A stretch of DNA of 64,000 nucleotides from Levyella massiliensis (GCF_000308275.2 NZ_HG529491.1:245477-309476), one strand, 5' to 3'; positions 1-8,812 are shown, numbered from the stretch's first letter. The notes: generated by a model from the letters alone, not told the origin. A program made the numbers and translations.

Positions 1-663
1 CAAACCGTTGTCTGCCCAGCTCTTCATGATGGCCTCGCCTTCCGGTATGCCCGTCACAAAGCCGGCTAAAAAGTCCTTGCAAGCGCCCGATTTTTCGGGA
101 TCCGGAATAGCAATGTTATCTTTATACTTGGCATCGGCCAGTTCTTTCCAGTCCGCATTGAGTTCCGGCACCAGTTTTGTGTTATAAATCACACCCACCG
201 CTGAGGCGCTGTAGCCGAAGAGCGTATTCTCCGCATCCAAGAAACCTTCATTGATTTTATCCGCCTTCGCAGGCTTAAAAGTATCCAGCTTATTGTCATT
301 TTTCATGCGTAAGCCATCCGACCAAGAGGCCAGAATAACCACATCCGCCACCGGATTTTTGTTTTCTGCTTCCAGACGCGCCAGGATCTCACCGGTCGTG
401 CCCTGAAACTGCTCCACTTTCACGCCCGTCTCCTCCGTAAAGGCAGCTGCCAATTTATCGGCAAGTTTCGCTGGACTCGGCATGTACACCGTCACTTTGC
501 CGGATAATTTCTCACCGTCTTTCGCGTTGCTCTCTTCTTTACTCTCCGTCACCTGCGACGTACTCTCCGCTGTGCTCTCTTTAGGCGCGTCCTGCGACTG
601 CCCGCAAGCGGAAAGCCCCAAGCACAGACAAATAGCCAATAAAAGGCCTGCCATCTTCTTCAT
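1..663 (-). CDS. Iron-type ABC transporter substrate-binding lipoprotein (partial)
   Basis: The first 221 codons are present; the 3' end runs off the left edge. The protein starts with a lipoprotein signal peptide (KK, hydrophobic stretch, lipobox LSAC with Cys20), then a Ser/Glu/Lys-rich linker to about residue 50, then a periplasmic-binding-protein fold of the Fe(3+)/spermidine/thiamine type (segments KVTVYMPSPAK, ADVVILASWSDG, GVIYNTKLVPE). In this family the lipoprotein binds ferric iron or another small ligand outside the membrane and delivers it to a permease-ATPase. Its ATG overlaps the stop of the upstream ATPase (ATGA), with GAGAGGAG before it, so the two genes are translationally coupled. 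No permease is visible; it should lie beyond the edge. The ligand is inferred from the partner ATPase. Confidence 0.82.
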   Translation of the reverse strand, partial: MKKMAGLLLAICLCLGLSACGQSQDAPKESTAESTSQVTESKEESNAKDGEKLSGKVTVYMPSPAKLADKLAAAFTEETGVKVEQFQGTTGEILARLEAENKNPVADVVILASWSDGLRMKNDNKLDTFKPAKADKINEGFLDAENTLFGYSASAVGVIYNTKLVPELNADWKELADAKYKDNIAIPDPEKSGACKDFLAGFVTGIPEGEAIMKSWADNGL

Positions 664-1637
664 CGTGTTTCTCCTCTCTCGTTTGAAAATGCAATGATTT
701 GTTCCGGATGAACGTATATCGTCAACGCATCACCGGACGCTTTTTTCCGGCGGCTGCGAATGGTCCATAAGGCTTCCCCATACGGGGCCATCAATTCATA
801 GGCATCGCCCAGATACTGCGCCGTTTCGACTTTTAAGTCATAGCGTTGGGCGCCCGGACTTTCTGTTTCTACGGCGGATTCCGGCCGAAACAGCGCATCC
901 GGCGTAATCCAGTTCGATTTGCCGACAAAGTGGGCGGTAAAGCGCGTGGCAGGGCGATGATATATCTCTTCGGGCGCTGCAACCTGTTCCACGTGGCCAT
1001 CATGCATCACCGCAATTTGATCGCTCATGCTCATGGCTTCTGTCTGGTCATGCGTCACAAAGATCGATGTGATTTGTAGCGATGCCGTCAGTTCTTTGAG
1101 CTCGTGTCGCATTTCCTCACGCAGTAGGGCGTCCAACGCCGAAAGCGGTTCATCAAAAAGAATGCAACCCGGGTGAATAGCTATCGCTCGCGCAAATGCC
1201 ACGCGTTGCTGCTGCCCACCAGAAAGCTGGTGCGGATAGCGCTTCTCCATGTCCTCCAAGTGTACGGTGGCTAATGCCTCGCGCACGCGCTCCGCTAAAT
1301 GCACCGTCTCCTGTCGGGCACGCAGACCGAAAGCTACGTTTTCAAAGACGCTCATATGCGGCCACAGCGCAAAATCCTGAAACACAAAGGCAAGACCTCG
1401 TTTTTCCGGCGGCACATAAATGCCCTTCGCCTTCGAAAAGACGCAGACATCATCCAGAAAAATCTCCCCTTCGTCCGGCGTTTCAAGGCCTGCAATCATG
1501 CGGAGTAAGGTCGTCTTTCCACAGCCGGAAGGGCCGAGAAGCGTTGTGAAACTGCCATCGGTAATGGTTAAGTCCAAGGGAAAAATCACGGTTTTTCCTG
1601 CAAAGCGCTTGGATATCTTTTTCAGTTGAATTTCCAT
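660..1637 (-). CDS. ABC transporter ATP-binding protein, FbpC/PotA-like
   Basis: Energises the importer whose binding protein follows. Visible in order: Walker A (GPSGCGKTT, about residue 35), Q-loop (VFQDFALWPH), signature LSGGQQQR near 137, Walker B with D-loop (LFDEPLSALDA), H-loop (FVTHDQTEA), and a C-terminal TOBE-like region of about 90 residues, as in iron(III), spermidine and sulfate importer ATPases of similar length. I place the start at the ATG at 1637, because GAGGGG lies 6 nt upstream; a start at 1661 would include this site in the coding region. The stop overlaps the start of the binding lipoprotein by ATGA. Membership of the ferric iron subfamily is the best guess; thiamine or polyamine is possible. 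Confidence 0.85.
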   Translation of the reverse strand: MEIQLKKISKRFAGKTVIFPLDLTITDGSFTTLLGPSGCGKTTLLRMIAGLETPDEGEIFLDDVCVFSKAKGIYVPPEKRGLAFVFQDFALWPHMSVFENVAFGLRARQETVHLAERVREALATVHLEDMEKRYPHQLSGGQQQRVAFARAIAIHPGCILFDEPLSALDALLREEMRHELKELTASLQITSIFVTHDQTEAMSMSDQIAVMHDGHVEQVAAPEEIYHRPATRFTAHFVGKSNWITPDALFRPESAVETESPGAQRYDLKVETAQYLGDAYELMAPYGEALWTIRSRRKKASGDALTIYVHPEQIIAFSNERGETR

Positions 1638-1736
1638 GGACAACCCCTCTCGTTTTGTCACTTATAAAAAAGAGTGTACCGGGGGAATGTTAAGGAGGGA
1701 GGCGTGTAATGAAAAATTTATGTAAAAATAAGAAGG

Positions 1737-1766
1737 CGCGTTTCAACGCTTAAGCATTGAAACGCG
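1737..1766 (-). terminator. Rho-independent terminator after the MarR-fumarase gene
   Basis: Perfect 10-bp inverted repeat (CGCGTTTCAA / TTGAAACGCG) around a palindromic loop centre, about 60 nt after the fumarase stop. On the minus strand it is followed by a T-rich tract. T-rich sequence also follows on the plus strand, so it may work both ways. Confidence 0.65.
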
Positions 1767-1823
1767 ACCCTTTGTTGTTTTTTGGATCCGCACGCGGCGT
1801 TCCGGTCCAATGGCTCTGACCTC

Positions 1824-3665
1824 TTATACCATCTTTGCCGGATCGACCAGCGTATCGTACTCCTCTTCTTTCACCAGACCGCTCTTTAGCGCCGCTTCTT
1901 TCAAGGTAATACCTTCTTCGTGCGCAGTGTGCGCAATCTTCGAGGCTGCATCGTAGCCAATGTGCGGCGATAACGCCGTAACGAGCATTAAAGAGTTATT
2001 CAACAGGCGTTTCATGACGGTTTCATCGGCTTCCAATCCTTCCACCAGGAACTGGCGGAAGCAGATCATGCCGCTGGCCAAGAGGCGCGCCGAATCCAGT
2101 ACGTTGTGAATGATTAAGGGCATGTAGGTGTTAAGCTGCATCTGGCCGGAAGCGGCAGCCATACCTACCGCCACATCGTTACCCATGACCTGTAACGCAA
2201 TCATGGTGATGGATTCCACCTGTGTGGGGTTCACCTTCCCCGGCATAATGGAACTGCCCGGTTCATTGGCAGGAATGCGGTATTCGCCAATGCCGCAACG
2301 CGGGCCGCAGGAAAGGAAGCGAATATCATTGGCGATTTTGTTAAGATCTGCTGCCAAGGATTTGAAGCTGCCGTGGAGGCGATGCAGGGGCGATTTCATG
2401 GACAGACCGTAGAATTTATTGTCCAACGGCTTAAAGGACAGTCCTGTTTGTGCCGAAAGCGCTTCGCACATCATCGTGTCATAGTTTTTCGGCGCATTAA
2501 GGCCGGTGCCCACGGCTGTTCCGCCGATGGGAAGCGCCCCCAAGGCGTCGGAGGCCGCTTTAATGGCCTTGGCATCCTCTTCAAGGGCCACGCGCCAGGC
2601 AGAAATCTCCTGCGCTGCGGTTAGGGGCGTGGCATCCTGCAGGTGTGTGCGTCCGGTTTTAATGATGGAACGCATGTGCTCTTCTTTATCACGAAACGCC
2701 TGCACCAATTCGTGCAGGGCGGGTAAGAGGCGCGTTTCCGTGAGTTCGCGCGCCGCAATGTGCATGGCGCTCGGAAACACATCGTTCGAGCTTTGCGAAC
2801 GATTCACATGATCGTTCGGATGTAACAGTTTTTTGCCGGCTAATGCGTTGCCGCGATGCGCAATGACCTCATTCACATTCATATTACTCTGCGTACCGCT
2901 GCCGGTTTGCCAGATGGAGAGCGGAAAATGCGTGTCCAGTTTGCCCTCTAAAATCTCTTCGCACACTTCGTCAATTTTCTGTGCTCGCTCTTCGTCCAAC
3001 ACCCCCAGTTTCACATTGACACCAGCGGCTGCCTTTTTAATGCGCGCCAGGGCGTGAATCACTTCAAGCGGCATGGTACCGCCATCGGTGGGAAAATGGT
3101 GTCGGCTGCGCTCCGTTTGCGCGCCCCAATACGCCGTCTCCGGAACAGGCACTTCGCCGAGCGCATCCTTCTCCATGCGCATCTTTTCTGTCGGAACAAA
3201 CACTTCCTGCATGCTTTCCCCTTCTTTCTCCGCTAAAACACGGCGCGACACATCGCCAGCTTGCAACAAATCTTCGACCAGGCGTTGGGCGCGTTCCTCT
3301 CCCAAACGGGGAATGATACGCTTCACGATCTGTAAAACTTGCGCGTGTTCCTTGCGATAGAGTTCTTCGCCCTTGGAGGTCAACACCAACTCCTGCACAC
3401 GCTGATCGCTGCGGTTACGACGCCTTTCGATCATGCCCCGTTTTTCCATCTTGGAAATCAGCGCATTGATCTGGGACTTAAACAGCTGCATACGCTTAGA
3501 TAATTCTGTGGCCGTCACAAAGGGTTGGCCCTTTTGTTCCGAGCAATGCATATAATGGCACACGGCAATTTCATTCAGGGTCAAGCTATCCATCAGGCGA
3601 TTTTCACGCACCACCATATTGATCTCCAGCCACGCATGAATCATGGCTTCTTCCAGGCTTGCCAT
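1824..3665 (-). CDS. fumC: MarR-type regulator fused to class II fumarase
   Basis: One open frame of 613 residues. Residues 1-145 form a MarR-like winged helix (TATELSKRMQLFKSQINALISK is the HTH, RRRNRSDQRV the wing). Residues 152-613 are a full-length class II fumarase: SGTQSNMNVNE near 257-267, SSNDVFPSAMH near 292-302 (FumC rather than aspartase type), GRTHLQDATP at 338-347 and the signature GSSIMPGKVNP at 470-480. Fumarase reversibly hydrates fumarate to malate in the cytoplasm. Met152 (codon 3212-3210) is preceded by GAAGGGGAAAGC, a good internal ribosome binding site, so a stand-alone 462-residue fumarase, the normal family length, may also be made. The gene starts 3 nt after degV, so they are one operon. 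Domain calls are firm; a regulatory role of the fusion is inference. Confidence 0.88.
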   Translation of the reverse strand: MASLEEAMIHAWLEINMVVRENRLMDSLTLNEIAVCHYMHCSEQKGQPFVTATELSKRMQLFKSQINALISKMEKRGMIERRRNRSDQRVQELVLTSKGEELYRKEHAQVLQIVKRIIPRLGEERAQRLVEDLLQAGDVSRRVLAEKEGESMQEVFVPTEKMRMEKDALGEVPVPETAYWGAQTERSRHHFPTDGGTMPLEVIHALARIKKAAAGVNVKLGVLDEERAQKIDEVCEEILEGKLDTHFPLSIWQTGSGTQSNMNVNEVIAHRGNALAGKKLLHPNDHVNRSQSSNDVFPSAMHIAARELTETRLLPALHELVQAFRDKEEHMRSIIKTGRTHLQDATPLTAAQEISAWRVALEEDAKAIKAASDALGALPIGGTAVGTGLNAPKNYDTMMCEALSAQTGLSFKPLDNKFYGLSMKSPLHRLHGSFKSLAADLNKIANDIRFLSCGPRCGIGEYRIPANEPGSSIMPGKVNPTQVESITMIALQVMGNDVAVGMAAASGQMQLNTYMPLIIHNVLDSARLLASGMICFRQFLVEGLEADETVMKRLLNNSLMLVTALSPHIGYDAASKIAHTAHEEGITLKEAALKSGLVKEEEYDTLVDPAKMV

Positions 3666-3668
3666 GCC

Positions 3669-4538
3669 TTAACCCTGTTTATCTTCCGACATCATATCTG
3701 TCGGATCCGCAAAAAAGGCAATCGCAAGACACCCCGGACCGGCATGTGTCCCGATGGTCGAGCCGATTTGAATCCGATCCGCCGGTGAAGCCGGCAACGT
3801 CGTATTTTGTTTCATAAATTCATAAACGTAGGCATCGCTGGTACCGGTATAACCGTACATAAGGTGATCCTTTTCCAAACCCGGCATTTCCTCCACCAGA
3901 GTGGCCAGCTCTTTCCATGCTTTTTGTTTTCCACGCGCTTTTTTGCACAGATCCAAGCCGTCATGGCAGACATGGATAATGGGTTTCACCGAAAACAAAT
4001 TGGCCAAAAAGTTCATCGCCGGGGAAATACGTCCCCCGCGTTTCAGGTATTCCAATTGGTCCAAATACCCAAACAGATAGAGATGCCGTACTCGTTCACG
4101 AATCGCATCCGCTGCTTCTTCCAGCGATGCCGCTGTTTCGACAATCTTTACGGCCTCGCGGATGATCATGCGTTCGCCGATGGAAACCGTACCGGAATTG
4201 ATCACAGCAATTTTACCGGCGTAGTCCTCCGCAATCATGGCTGCGGTTTGGAAGGTTCCGGAAAGTGCACTGGCCATGGTAATCATAATGGCGCTGTCGC
4301 CCGCATCCACAACAGACTGAAAAAGATCCATCAGCAGTTTCGGCGAAGGCTGGCTGGTCACCGGGTAGCCTCCTTCATCCACCAATTCATGGTAGAACTC
4401 TTCTTTGGTCAGATTGACCCCGTCCCAATAGGCTTTTTCTCCAAACGAGATGCCCATGGGCGCAAATAAAAATCCTGCTTGTTCGGCTTCTTCTTTTGTA
4501 TAGTCACTGGCGGAATCAACAATAATTCGGATTGCCAT
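3669..4538 (-). CDS. DegV family fatty-acid-binding protein
   Basis: 289 residues, normal for the family. DegV proteins (FakB type) bind a fatty acid and present it to the kinase FakA for phosphorylation and use in phospholipid synthesis. Typical segments are visible: IIVDSASDYTKEEA at the N-terminus, PVTSQPSP near 60, the ASALSGTFQTA segment near 90, and LKRGGRISPA near 165. The ATG at 4538 is chosen because AAAGGAA lies just upstream; an upstream extension of the frame has no such site and crosses the promoter. It is followed after 3 nt by the MarR-fumarase gene. No FakA gene is in the window. Which fatty acid it binds cannot be read from the sequence. Confidence 0.87.
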   Translation of the reverse strand: MAIRIIVDSASDYTKEEAEQAGFLFAPMGISFGEKAYWDGVNLTKEEFYHELVDEGGYPVTSQPSPKLLMDLFQSVVDAGDSAIMITMASALSGTFQTAAMIAEDYAGKIAVINSGTVSIGERMIIREAVKIVETAASLEEAADAIRERVRHLYLFGYLDQLEYLKRGGRISPAMNFLANLFSVKPIIHVCHDGLDLCKKARGKQKAWKELATLVEEMPGLEKDHLMYGYTGTSDAYVYEFMKQNTTLPASPADRIQIGSTIGTHAGPGCLAIAFFADPTDMMSEDKQG

Positions 4539-4607
4539 ATCGGTTCCTTTCCTCAAGAGATGAACGTGTTCTGGTATCGTCTCCAACGCAAATGGTTCAC
4601 AAAATAA

Positions 4608-4636
4608 ACTATAGTAAGGCAGATTCTTCCTGTCAA
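4608..4636 (-). promoter_or_regulatory. σA-type promoter of degV-fumC
   Basis: Minus-strand -35 TTGACA (4636-4631), a 17-nt spacer, and -10 TATAGT (4613-4608), about 70 nt upstream of the degV start. The -35 is perfect and the -10 matches 5 of 6. Confidence 0.8.
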
Positions 4637-4715
4637 GATGAACCGTGCGCGCTTTGTCGCGTCTCTTGCGGGTTATAACATGATTTTGAGCAAAAAACAC
4701 AGCTGCGATAGAGGG

Positions 4716-5606
4716 TTAAGCCCTCTTTTTTGCCGTCTGGGCCGTCGCATAGCGTGCCGCGGATAACCCGGCCAACTGGCCGCGTCCGCAGGCTATGTTG
4801 ATTTGATAGGGCAGTCCCACCAGATCTCCGGCGGCAAAGATCCCGGGAAGATTCGTAGCCATGCCGGCATCCACGGCCACATGACGACCTTCTAAGGCAA
4901 TACCCGGCACCAGCGTGTCTGCCGCACGAGCATCGCGCAACAGAAAAATGCCATCGGCCGAAATCACCTCATCTTCAAGACGCAGGCCTTCGGCATGGTC
5001 GCAACCGATAATCTCTAATGGCTTTTGTTGCACTTCACGCACCTTTTCCGAAAGCGGCAGACTGCGTCCCGTGCAATTGACAAAAACCGTGGACGAAGCC
5101 GTTTCCGCAATGAAATTGGCTTCTTCGGCCGATTCCTCGTTATAACCGACGACAATGACCGGGCGATTTTTATACAAAGCGGCATCACAGGTCGCACAAT
5201 AGCCGACGCCCTTGCCGAGATACTGTTCCTCTCCCGGTAACGGCTTGCCAAAGCTTACACCCGTGGCCAAAACCACGCTATGCGCTTTCACGATGGCATT
5301 GCCCGCTAAAAGAAGCCCGATGGCATCTCCCATGTTATAAATGATCTGTACATTTTCCCGACGACGCTCGATATTGGAAAATTGCTCCACATGCGCTGCG
5401 AATTTATCTAACAAAGAAGCGCCCGACTCACCCGGCAAGCCCAAATAATTTTCGACAGAGTCCGTCCGCAACAGACGTTCACTGCGTGAAGCGCCGAAAA
5501 GGACGACTGCTTTTCGACGCACGGCCGCATTAAGCGCCGCCGCCAAACCGGCTGGACCGGCACCGACAACGGCTACATCATAAATACCTGTTGTTTCAGT
5601 TTTCAT
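4716..5606 (-). CDS. trxB: Thioredoxin reductase-like flavoprotein lacking NADPH motifs
   Basis: 296 residues. The FAD site is intact (GAGPAG at 15-20), as is the redox pair CATC at 137-140 and the C-terminal FAD motif (GIFAAGDLVG). It should reduce the thioredoxin encoded just upstream, with which it overlaps by 11 bp. Where NADPH-dependent enzymes have GGGDSA-type and HRRxxxR motifs, this protein has VGYNEESAEEA (153-163) and FVNCTGRSLP (175-184). Loss of both motifs is the mark of the ferredoxin-dependent flavin thioredoxin reductases known from clostridia. The electron donor is therefore probably ferredoxin rather than NADPH; this is inference. The gene closes a three-gene operon. Confidence 0.88.
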   Translation of the reverse strand: MKTETTGIYDVAVVGAGPAGLAAALNAAVRRKAVVLFGASRSERLLRTDSVENYLGLPGESGASLLDKFAAHVEQFSNIERRRENVQIIYNMGDAIGLLLAGNAIVKAHSVVLATGVSFGKPLPGEEQYLGKGVGYCATCDAALYKNRPVIVVGYNEESAEEANFIAETASSTVFVNCTGRSLPLSEKVREVQQKPLEIIGCDHAEGLRLEDEVISADGIFLLRDARAADTLVPGIALEGRHVAVDAGMATNLPGIFAAGDLVGLPYQINIACGRGQLAGLSAARYATAQTAKKRA

Positions 5607-5904
5607 AATAGGCGAGCTTATCTAAGATGGTCTGTTTCGGTGTCAAGCCGATCAATTGCTCCTTTTTTTCGCCGTCTTTAAAGAAAAGCATCGTCGGTAC
5701 GCTGGACACCATGTACTGCATAGCCAATGGCGACTCTTCATCCACGTCTACCGAATAAACCGTGTGCCCCTCCGCGCTGATTTCTTCCAGCACCGGTGCC
5801 AGCATCTGGCACGGACCGCACCAGGTCGCCGAAAAATCGACCAGGCATGCCCCTTTTCCCTCCAATACGAGAGTCTTAAATTCTTGCGTATCAATCTTCT
5901 TCAT
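5596..5904 (-). CDS. trxA: Thioredoxin
   Basis: 102 residues, one thioredoxin fold. The active site WCGPC sits at residues 28-32, in the usual place before a long helix, and the cis-proline region appears as SSVPTMLFF. It is a cytoplasmic dithiol reductant for ribonucleotide reductase, peroxidases and disulfide-bonded proteins. It overlaps the upstream membrane protein gene by 14 bp and the reductase gene downstream by 11 bp, so the three genes are cotranscribed and the reductase is its likely partner. No unusual residue in the active site. Confidence 0.95.
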   Translation of the reverse strand: MKKIDTQEFKTLVLEGKGACLVDFSATWCGPCQMLAPVLEEISAEGHTVYSVDVDEESPLAMQYMVSSVPTMLFFKDGEKKEQLIGLTPKQTILDKLAYYEN

Positions 5905-6325
5905 ATCGTTCCTCCTCTGTGGTTCGACTCCGATTCTGCTCCTCTCGCAGTCGTTTCTGATGATCGAGTATTTCTTTTCGTATATGATGACGCTGCTTCA
6001 GCTTGTCCACATATTCCTCATCCACATGATTCTTACGAACCGTGTACCCTAGGAATACCCTTAAAACGATCAGAACCGACAACAAAAGCACATCGCTAAG
6101 ATGAATGGCAAGCATCGTCTTCAATACTTCCGCCGCCATTAACAGCTCCAGCGCAATCGCTATACCATGCATTAACGTGGTATTGTGGTAGAACAAGTGC
6201 ATATTAAACCGATCCACGACCGCAAATTCATAGAGGCTGTACAGTACGGACGTGATGATCACAAGATAGCCAACGAGATCCACCACAAAGATCGAGTACG
6301 AAAGTAAGCTATGAAACCATGCCAT
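5891..6325 (-). CDS. DUF1622-like small membrane protein
   Basis: 144 residues with three hydrophobic segments (about 10-30, 50-70 and 78-95) and a charged C-terminal tail rich in Lys, Arg, Glu and His (about 100-144). The pattern of a central helix near HGIAIALELLMAAEVLKT followed by LRVFLGYTV resembles the DUF1622 family of inner-membrane proteins of unknown function. An AAAGGAG site precedes the ATG. It is the first gene of the trx operon and overlaps trxA. Its family is assigned from pattern memory; no function can be given. Confidence 0.65.
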   Translation of the reverse strand: MAWFHSLLSYSIFVVDLVGYLVIITSVLYSLYEFAVVDRFNMHLFYHNTTLMHGIAIALELLMAAEVLKTMLAIHLSDVLLLSVLIVLRVFLGYTVRKNHVDEEYVDKLKQRHHIRKEILDHQKRLREEQNRSRTTEEERYEED

Positions 6326-6404
6326 AACGGCTCCTTTCCAGGGGTTCTAAAGGGCTGCGCCGCCACGTAAGGGCGACGGCTTACCTGCCTTTCCATGCTG
6401 CCGG

Positions 6405-7061
6405 TTAAAGCAGCATCTGATGCAATGCCTCCACACTGGCCACCGGATCCGCGTCCGTCGTCCGCAACAGCTCTTCTCGCGTACGGAAGCCGTAGCTCAC
6501 CATAATGGTCTCAAGCCCCGCCGCTTTTCCCAGTTTCCAGTCCACTTCACTATCTCCGACGTAGTACATGTCCTCTTTTTTAACGCCGGCCTCTTCCATC
6601 ATACAAAACACACCGGTCGGATCCGGCTTGCGCGGTGTATCCTCACGAAAGCCACGCACCACATCCAGCGTATCGCCAAAAAAGTGCTTAACCACCTCTT
6701 TCGCAATGGCATCCGGCTTATTGGAATATACCCAGAGCGTTTTGCCGGCAGCCTTTAAGGCCTGCAATAAATCTGCAATGCCTTCATAGGGATGCGTGCC
6801 CTCAATCGGATGGGAGAGATAATCGCCGTTATAGGCATCCAAAAATTCTGTACGCTTTTCCGCCGACCACGCGGCGCCGCCCGTTTCATCCAGCGTATGC
6901 TCGACTAGGTAACGTGAGCTGTTTCCTACCAATTCGCGCACGCGCTCTAGGGATATCGCCGAAAGCCCATAGCGCTCCAGCGTACGATTCAGCGCTGCTG
7001 TAATGGACGGCAAGGTATACAATAAGGTTCCGTCTAAATCAAAAAGGATGACTGTTTTCAC
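6405..7061 (-). CDS. HAD-family hydrolase, phosphoglycolate phosphatase-like
   Basis: 218 residues from a GTG start. Motif I is FDLDGTLL with the nucleophile Asp8 and Asp10. The cap follows in the usual place, motif II lies in WVYSNKP, and motif IV in YVGDSEVDWKLGKAAG. This is subfamily I of the haloacid dehalogenase phosphatases (Gph/PpaX-like), cytoplasmic enzymes that remove phosphate from phosphoglycolate, pyrophosphate or sugar phosphates. I chose the GTG at 7061 because AAGGAG lies 5 nt upstream; the ATG at 7082 has none. The gene diverges from pncB. The substrate cannot be told from the sequence. Confidence 0.85.
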   Translation of the reverse strand: MKTVILFDLDGTLLYTLPSITAALNRTLERYGLSAISLERVRELVGNSSRYLVEHTLDETGGAAWSAEKRTEFLDAYNGDYLSHPIEGTHPYEGIADLLQALKAAGKTLWVYSNKPDAIAKEVVKHFFGDTLDVVRGFREDTPRKPDPTGVFCMMEEAGVKKEDMYYVGDSEVDWKLGKAAGLETIMVSYGFRTREELLRTTDADPVASVEALHQMLL

Positions 7062-7200
7062 CTTTTCTCCTTTCTCTTGCATCGATGAGCCAATTTTATA
7101 GCCTGTCTCATTTCGTTATCTTCATCGATTGTCTTATTTTATAATAAAGGGCCAAGCGCCGAGAAGCCCCACATCGGCAAAAGGTATCCTATGCAAAAAT

Positions 7201-7217
7201 GTGATAAAATGTATCAC
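7201..7217 (+). promoter_or_regulatory. Inverted repeat upstream of pncB, possible operator
   Basis: GTGATA and TATCAC form a perfect 6-bp repeat with a 5-nt spacer, 50 nt before the pncB start and overlapping a possible -10 (TAAAAT). It may bind a regulator of NAD synthesis, but I do not recognise it as a known consensus. Confidence 0.35.
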
Positions 7218-7266
7218 TAATGAGAATAAAAACGTTTCCTATGCACCTGCAGAAAGAAGGATTGGA

Positions 7267-8721
7267 ATGAAACGATCAGATGAAAATCTGGCCATGCTCT
7301 TCGATTATTACGAGATGACCATGGCAAACGGCTATTTTGAACGAGGCATACACGATACCATCGGTTATTTCGACCTCTACTATCGCAAAAACCCCGATGA
7401 TGCCGGCTTTGCGATCTTCTCGGGCTTGGAATCCATCATTGATTATCTGAAAGACTTCCACTTTTCGGATGACGATATTGCCTTTTTCCGAAGCAAGAAG
7501 ATTTATAGCGATGCCTTCCTGGCCTATCTGAAGGATCTGCACTTTACCTGCGATGTCTGGTGCGTACCCGATGGCAGCGTGGTCTTCCCCGGCGAGCCGC
7601 TGATTACGGTGCGCGGACCGATGGCCCAGACCAGCTTGATCGAAACGATGCTCCTGTTACTGGTGAATCATCAGTCTCTGATTGCCACTAAAGCCAGCCG
7701 TATCGTGCGAGCGGCACAGGGTCGTCCGGTCATGGAATTCGGTTCTCGCCGCGCGCAGGGTCCGGATGCCGCAACATTGGGCGCACGCGCAGCCTACATT
7801 GGCGGTTGTGTCGGCACGGCCGATACCCTATCCGATCAGCGCTTTGGTGTGCCCGCGCTGGGCACCATGGCGCACTCGTGGGTGCAACTCTTCCCGACGG
7901 AATACGAAGCATTCAAAACCTATGCGGAAATTTATCCTACGAACGCTACGCTCTTAGTGGATACCTACGATACGCTTTCTAGCGGCGTGCCCAACGCCAT
8001 TCGCGTTTTCGACGACGTGTTAAAGCCCAAGGGCATTGCCGGCGGCATTCGCCTTGACTCCGGCGATATTGCCTATCTGAGTAAAAAAGCTCGCGTCATG
8101 CTGGATGAAGCCGGCCATAAAGATGCCAAAATCGTTGCTTCCAATTCTCTGGATGAATATCGTATTGAAGACATTCTGGCGCAAGGCGCTAAGATTGATA
8201 GCTTCGGCGTAGGCGAAAACCTCATTACCTCCAAGTCCTCGCCCGTTTTCGGCGGTGTCTATAAGCTTGTCGGCCTAGAGAATGACGGCGTCTTTGAACC
8301 GCGCATTAAGATCTCCGAAAATGTCGAAAAAATCACTACGCCGGGCTTTAAAACCTTCTATCGTCTCTATGAAAAAGACACGGGCAAGGCCATTGCCGAT
8401 GTGATTACCATGAAGAACGAAAAAGTCGACGACAGCAAGCCCTATGAGATCTTCCATCCCGTATACACTTGGAAGCGCATGCGCCTGGAAGACTACACCG
8501 CGCGTGAAATGAAAGTACGTATCTTTGACGGCGGCAAATGCGTCTATGATCTGCCGTCCCTGAATGCCCGTCGTGACTACTGCGCCAAAGAATTAGATAC
8601 GCTCTGGGATGAATACAAGCGCTTCGATAATCCACACGAATATAAAGTGGATTTGTCCTTAGCCGTTTGGGATATGAAACACGATCTCTTGGCACGCACG
8701 CAGCAGCGCATTCGTCCGTAA
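7267..8721 (+). CDS. pncB: Nicotinate phosphoribosyltransferase
   Basis: 484 residues, the usual length. Converts nicotinate and PRPP with ATP to nicotinate mononucleotide in NAD salvage (Preiss-Handler pathway), in the cytoplasm. Features: the N-terminal LFDYYEMTMANGYF typical of the family, EFGSRRAQG near 157-165, the GTMAHS motif with the phosphorylatable His203, and GIRLDSGD near 258-265. The ATG at 7267 has AGAAGG 7 nt upstream; the reading frame is open further back to 7129 but that part has no family similarity. It is followed by a strong terminator and reads divergently from the HAD gene. Single-gene unit. Confidence 0.93.
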   Translation: MKRSDENLAMLFDYYEMTMANGYFERGIHDTIGYFDLYYRKNPDDAGFAIFSGLESIIDYLKDFHFSDDDIAFFRSKKIYSDAFLAYLKDLHFTCDVWCVPDGSVVFPGEPLITVRGPMAQTSLIETMLLLLVNHQSLIATKASRIVRAAQGRPVMEFGSRRAQGPDAATLGARAAYIGGCVGTADTLSDQRFGVPALGTMAHSWVQLFPTEYEAFKTYAEIYPTNATLLVDTYDTLSSGVPNAIRVFDDVLKPKGIAGGIRLDSGDIAYLSKKARVMLDEAGHKDAKIVASNSLDEYRIEDILAQGAKIDSFGVGENLITSKSSPVFGGVYKLVGLENDGVFEPRIKISENVEKITTPGFKTFYRLYEKDTGKAIADVITMKNEKVDDSKPYEIFHPVYTWKRMRLEDYTAREMKVRIFDGGKCVYDLPSLNARRDYCAKELDTLWDEYKRFDNPHEYKVDLSLAVWDMKHDLLARTQQRIRP

Positions 8722-8812
8722 TGGTAAAGAAAAAAGAGGCGGCTTAAAGGAGTTTTCAGTAAGGGATTAAAAGAAAACCGGCTGAAAGCCTTTAAGCGGG
8801 GATAACAGAAAT

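Noticed and set aside
4700-4726. Hairpin AGAGGG/CCCTCT around the trxB stop codon
   Set aside because: On the trxB strand no T tract follows at once; on the other strand a T run follows but no gene reads into it. Not called as a terminator.
7117-7145. TATAAT at 7140 upstream of pncB
   Set aside because: No -35 with correct spacing was found, so it was not listed as a promoter.
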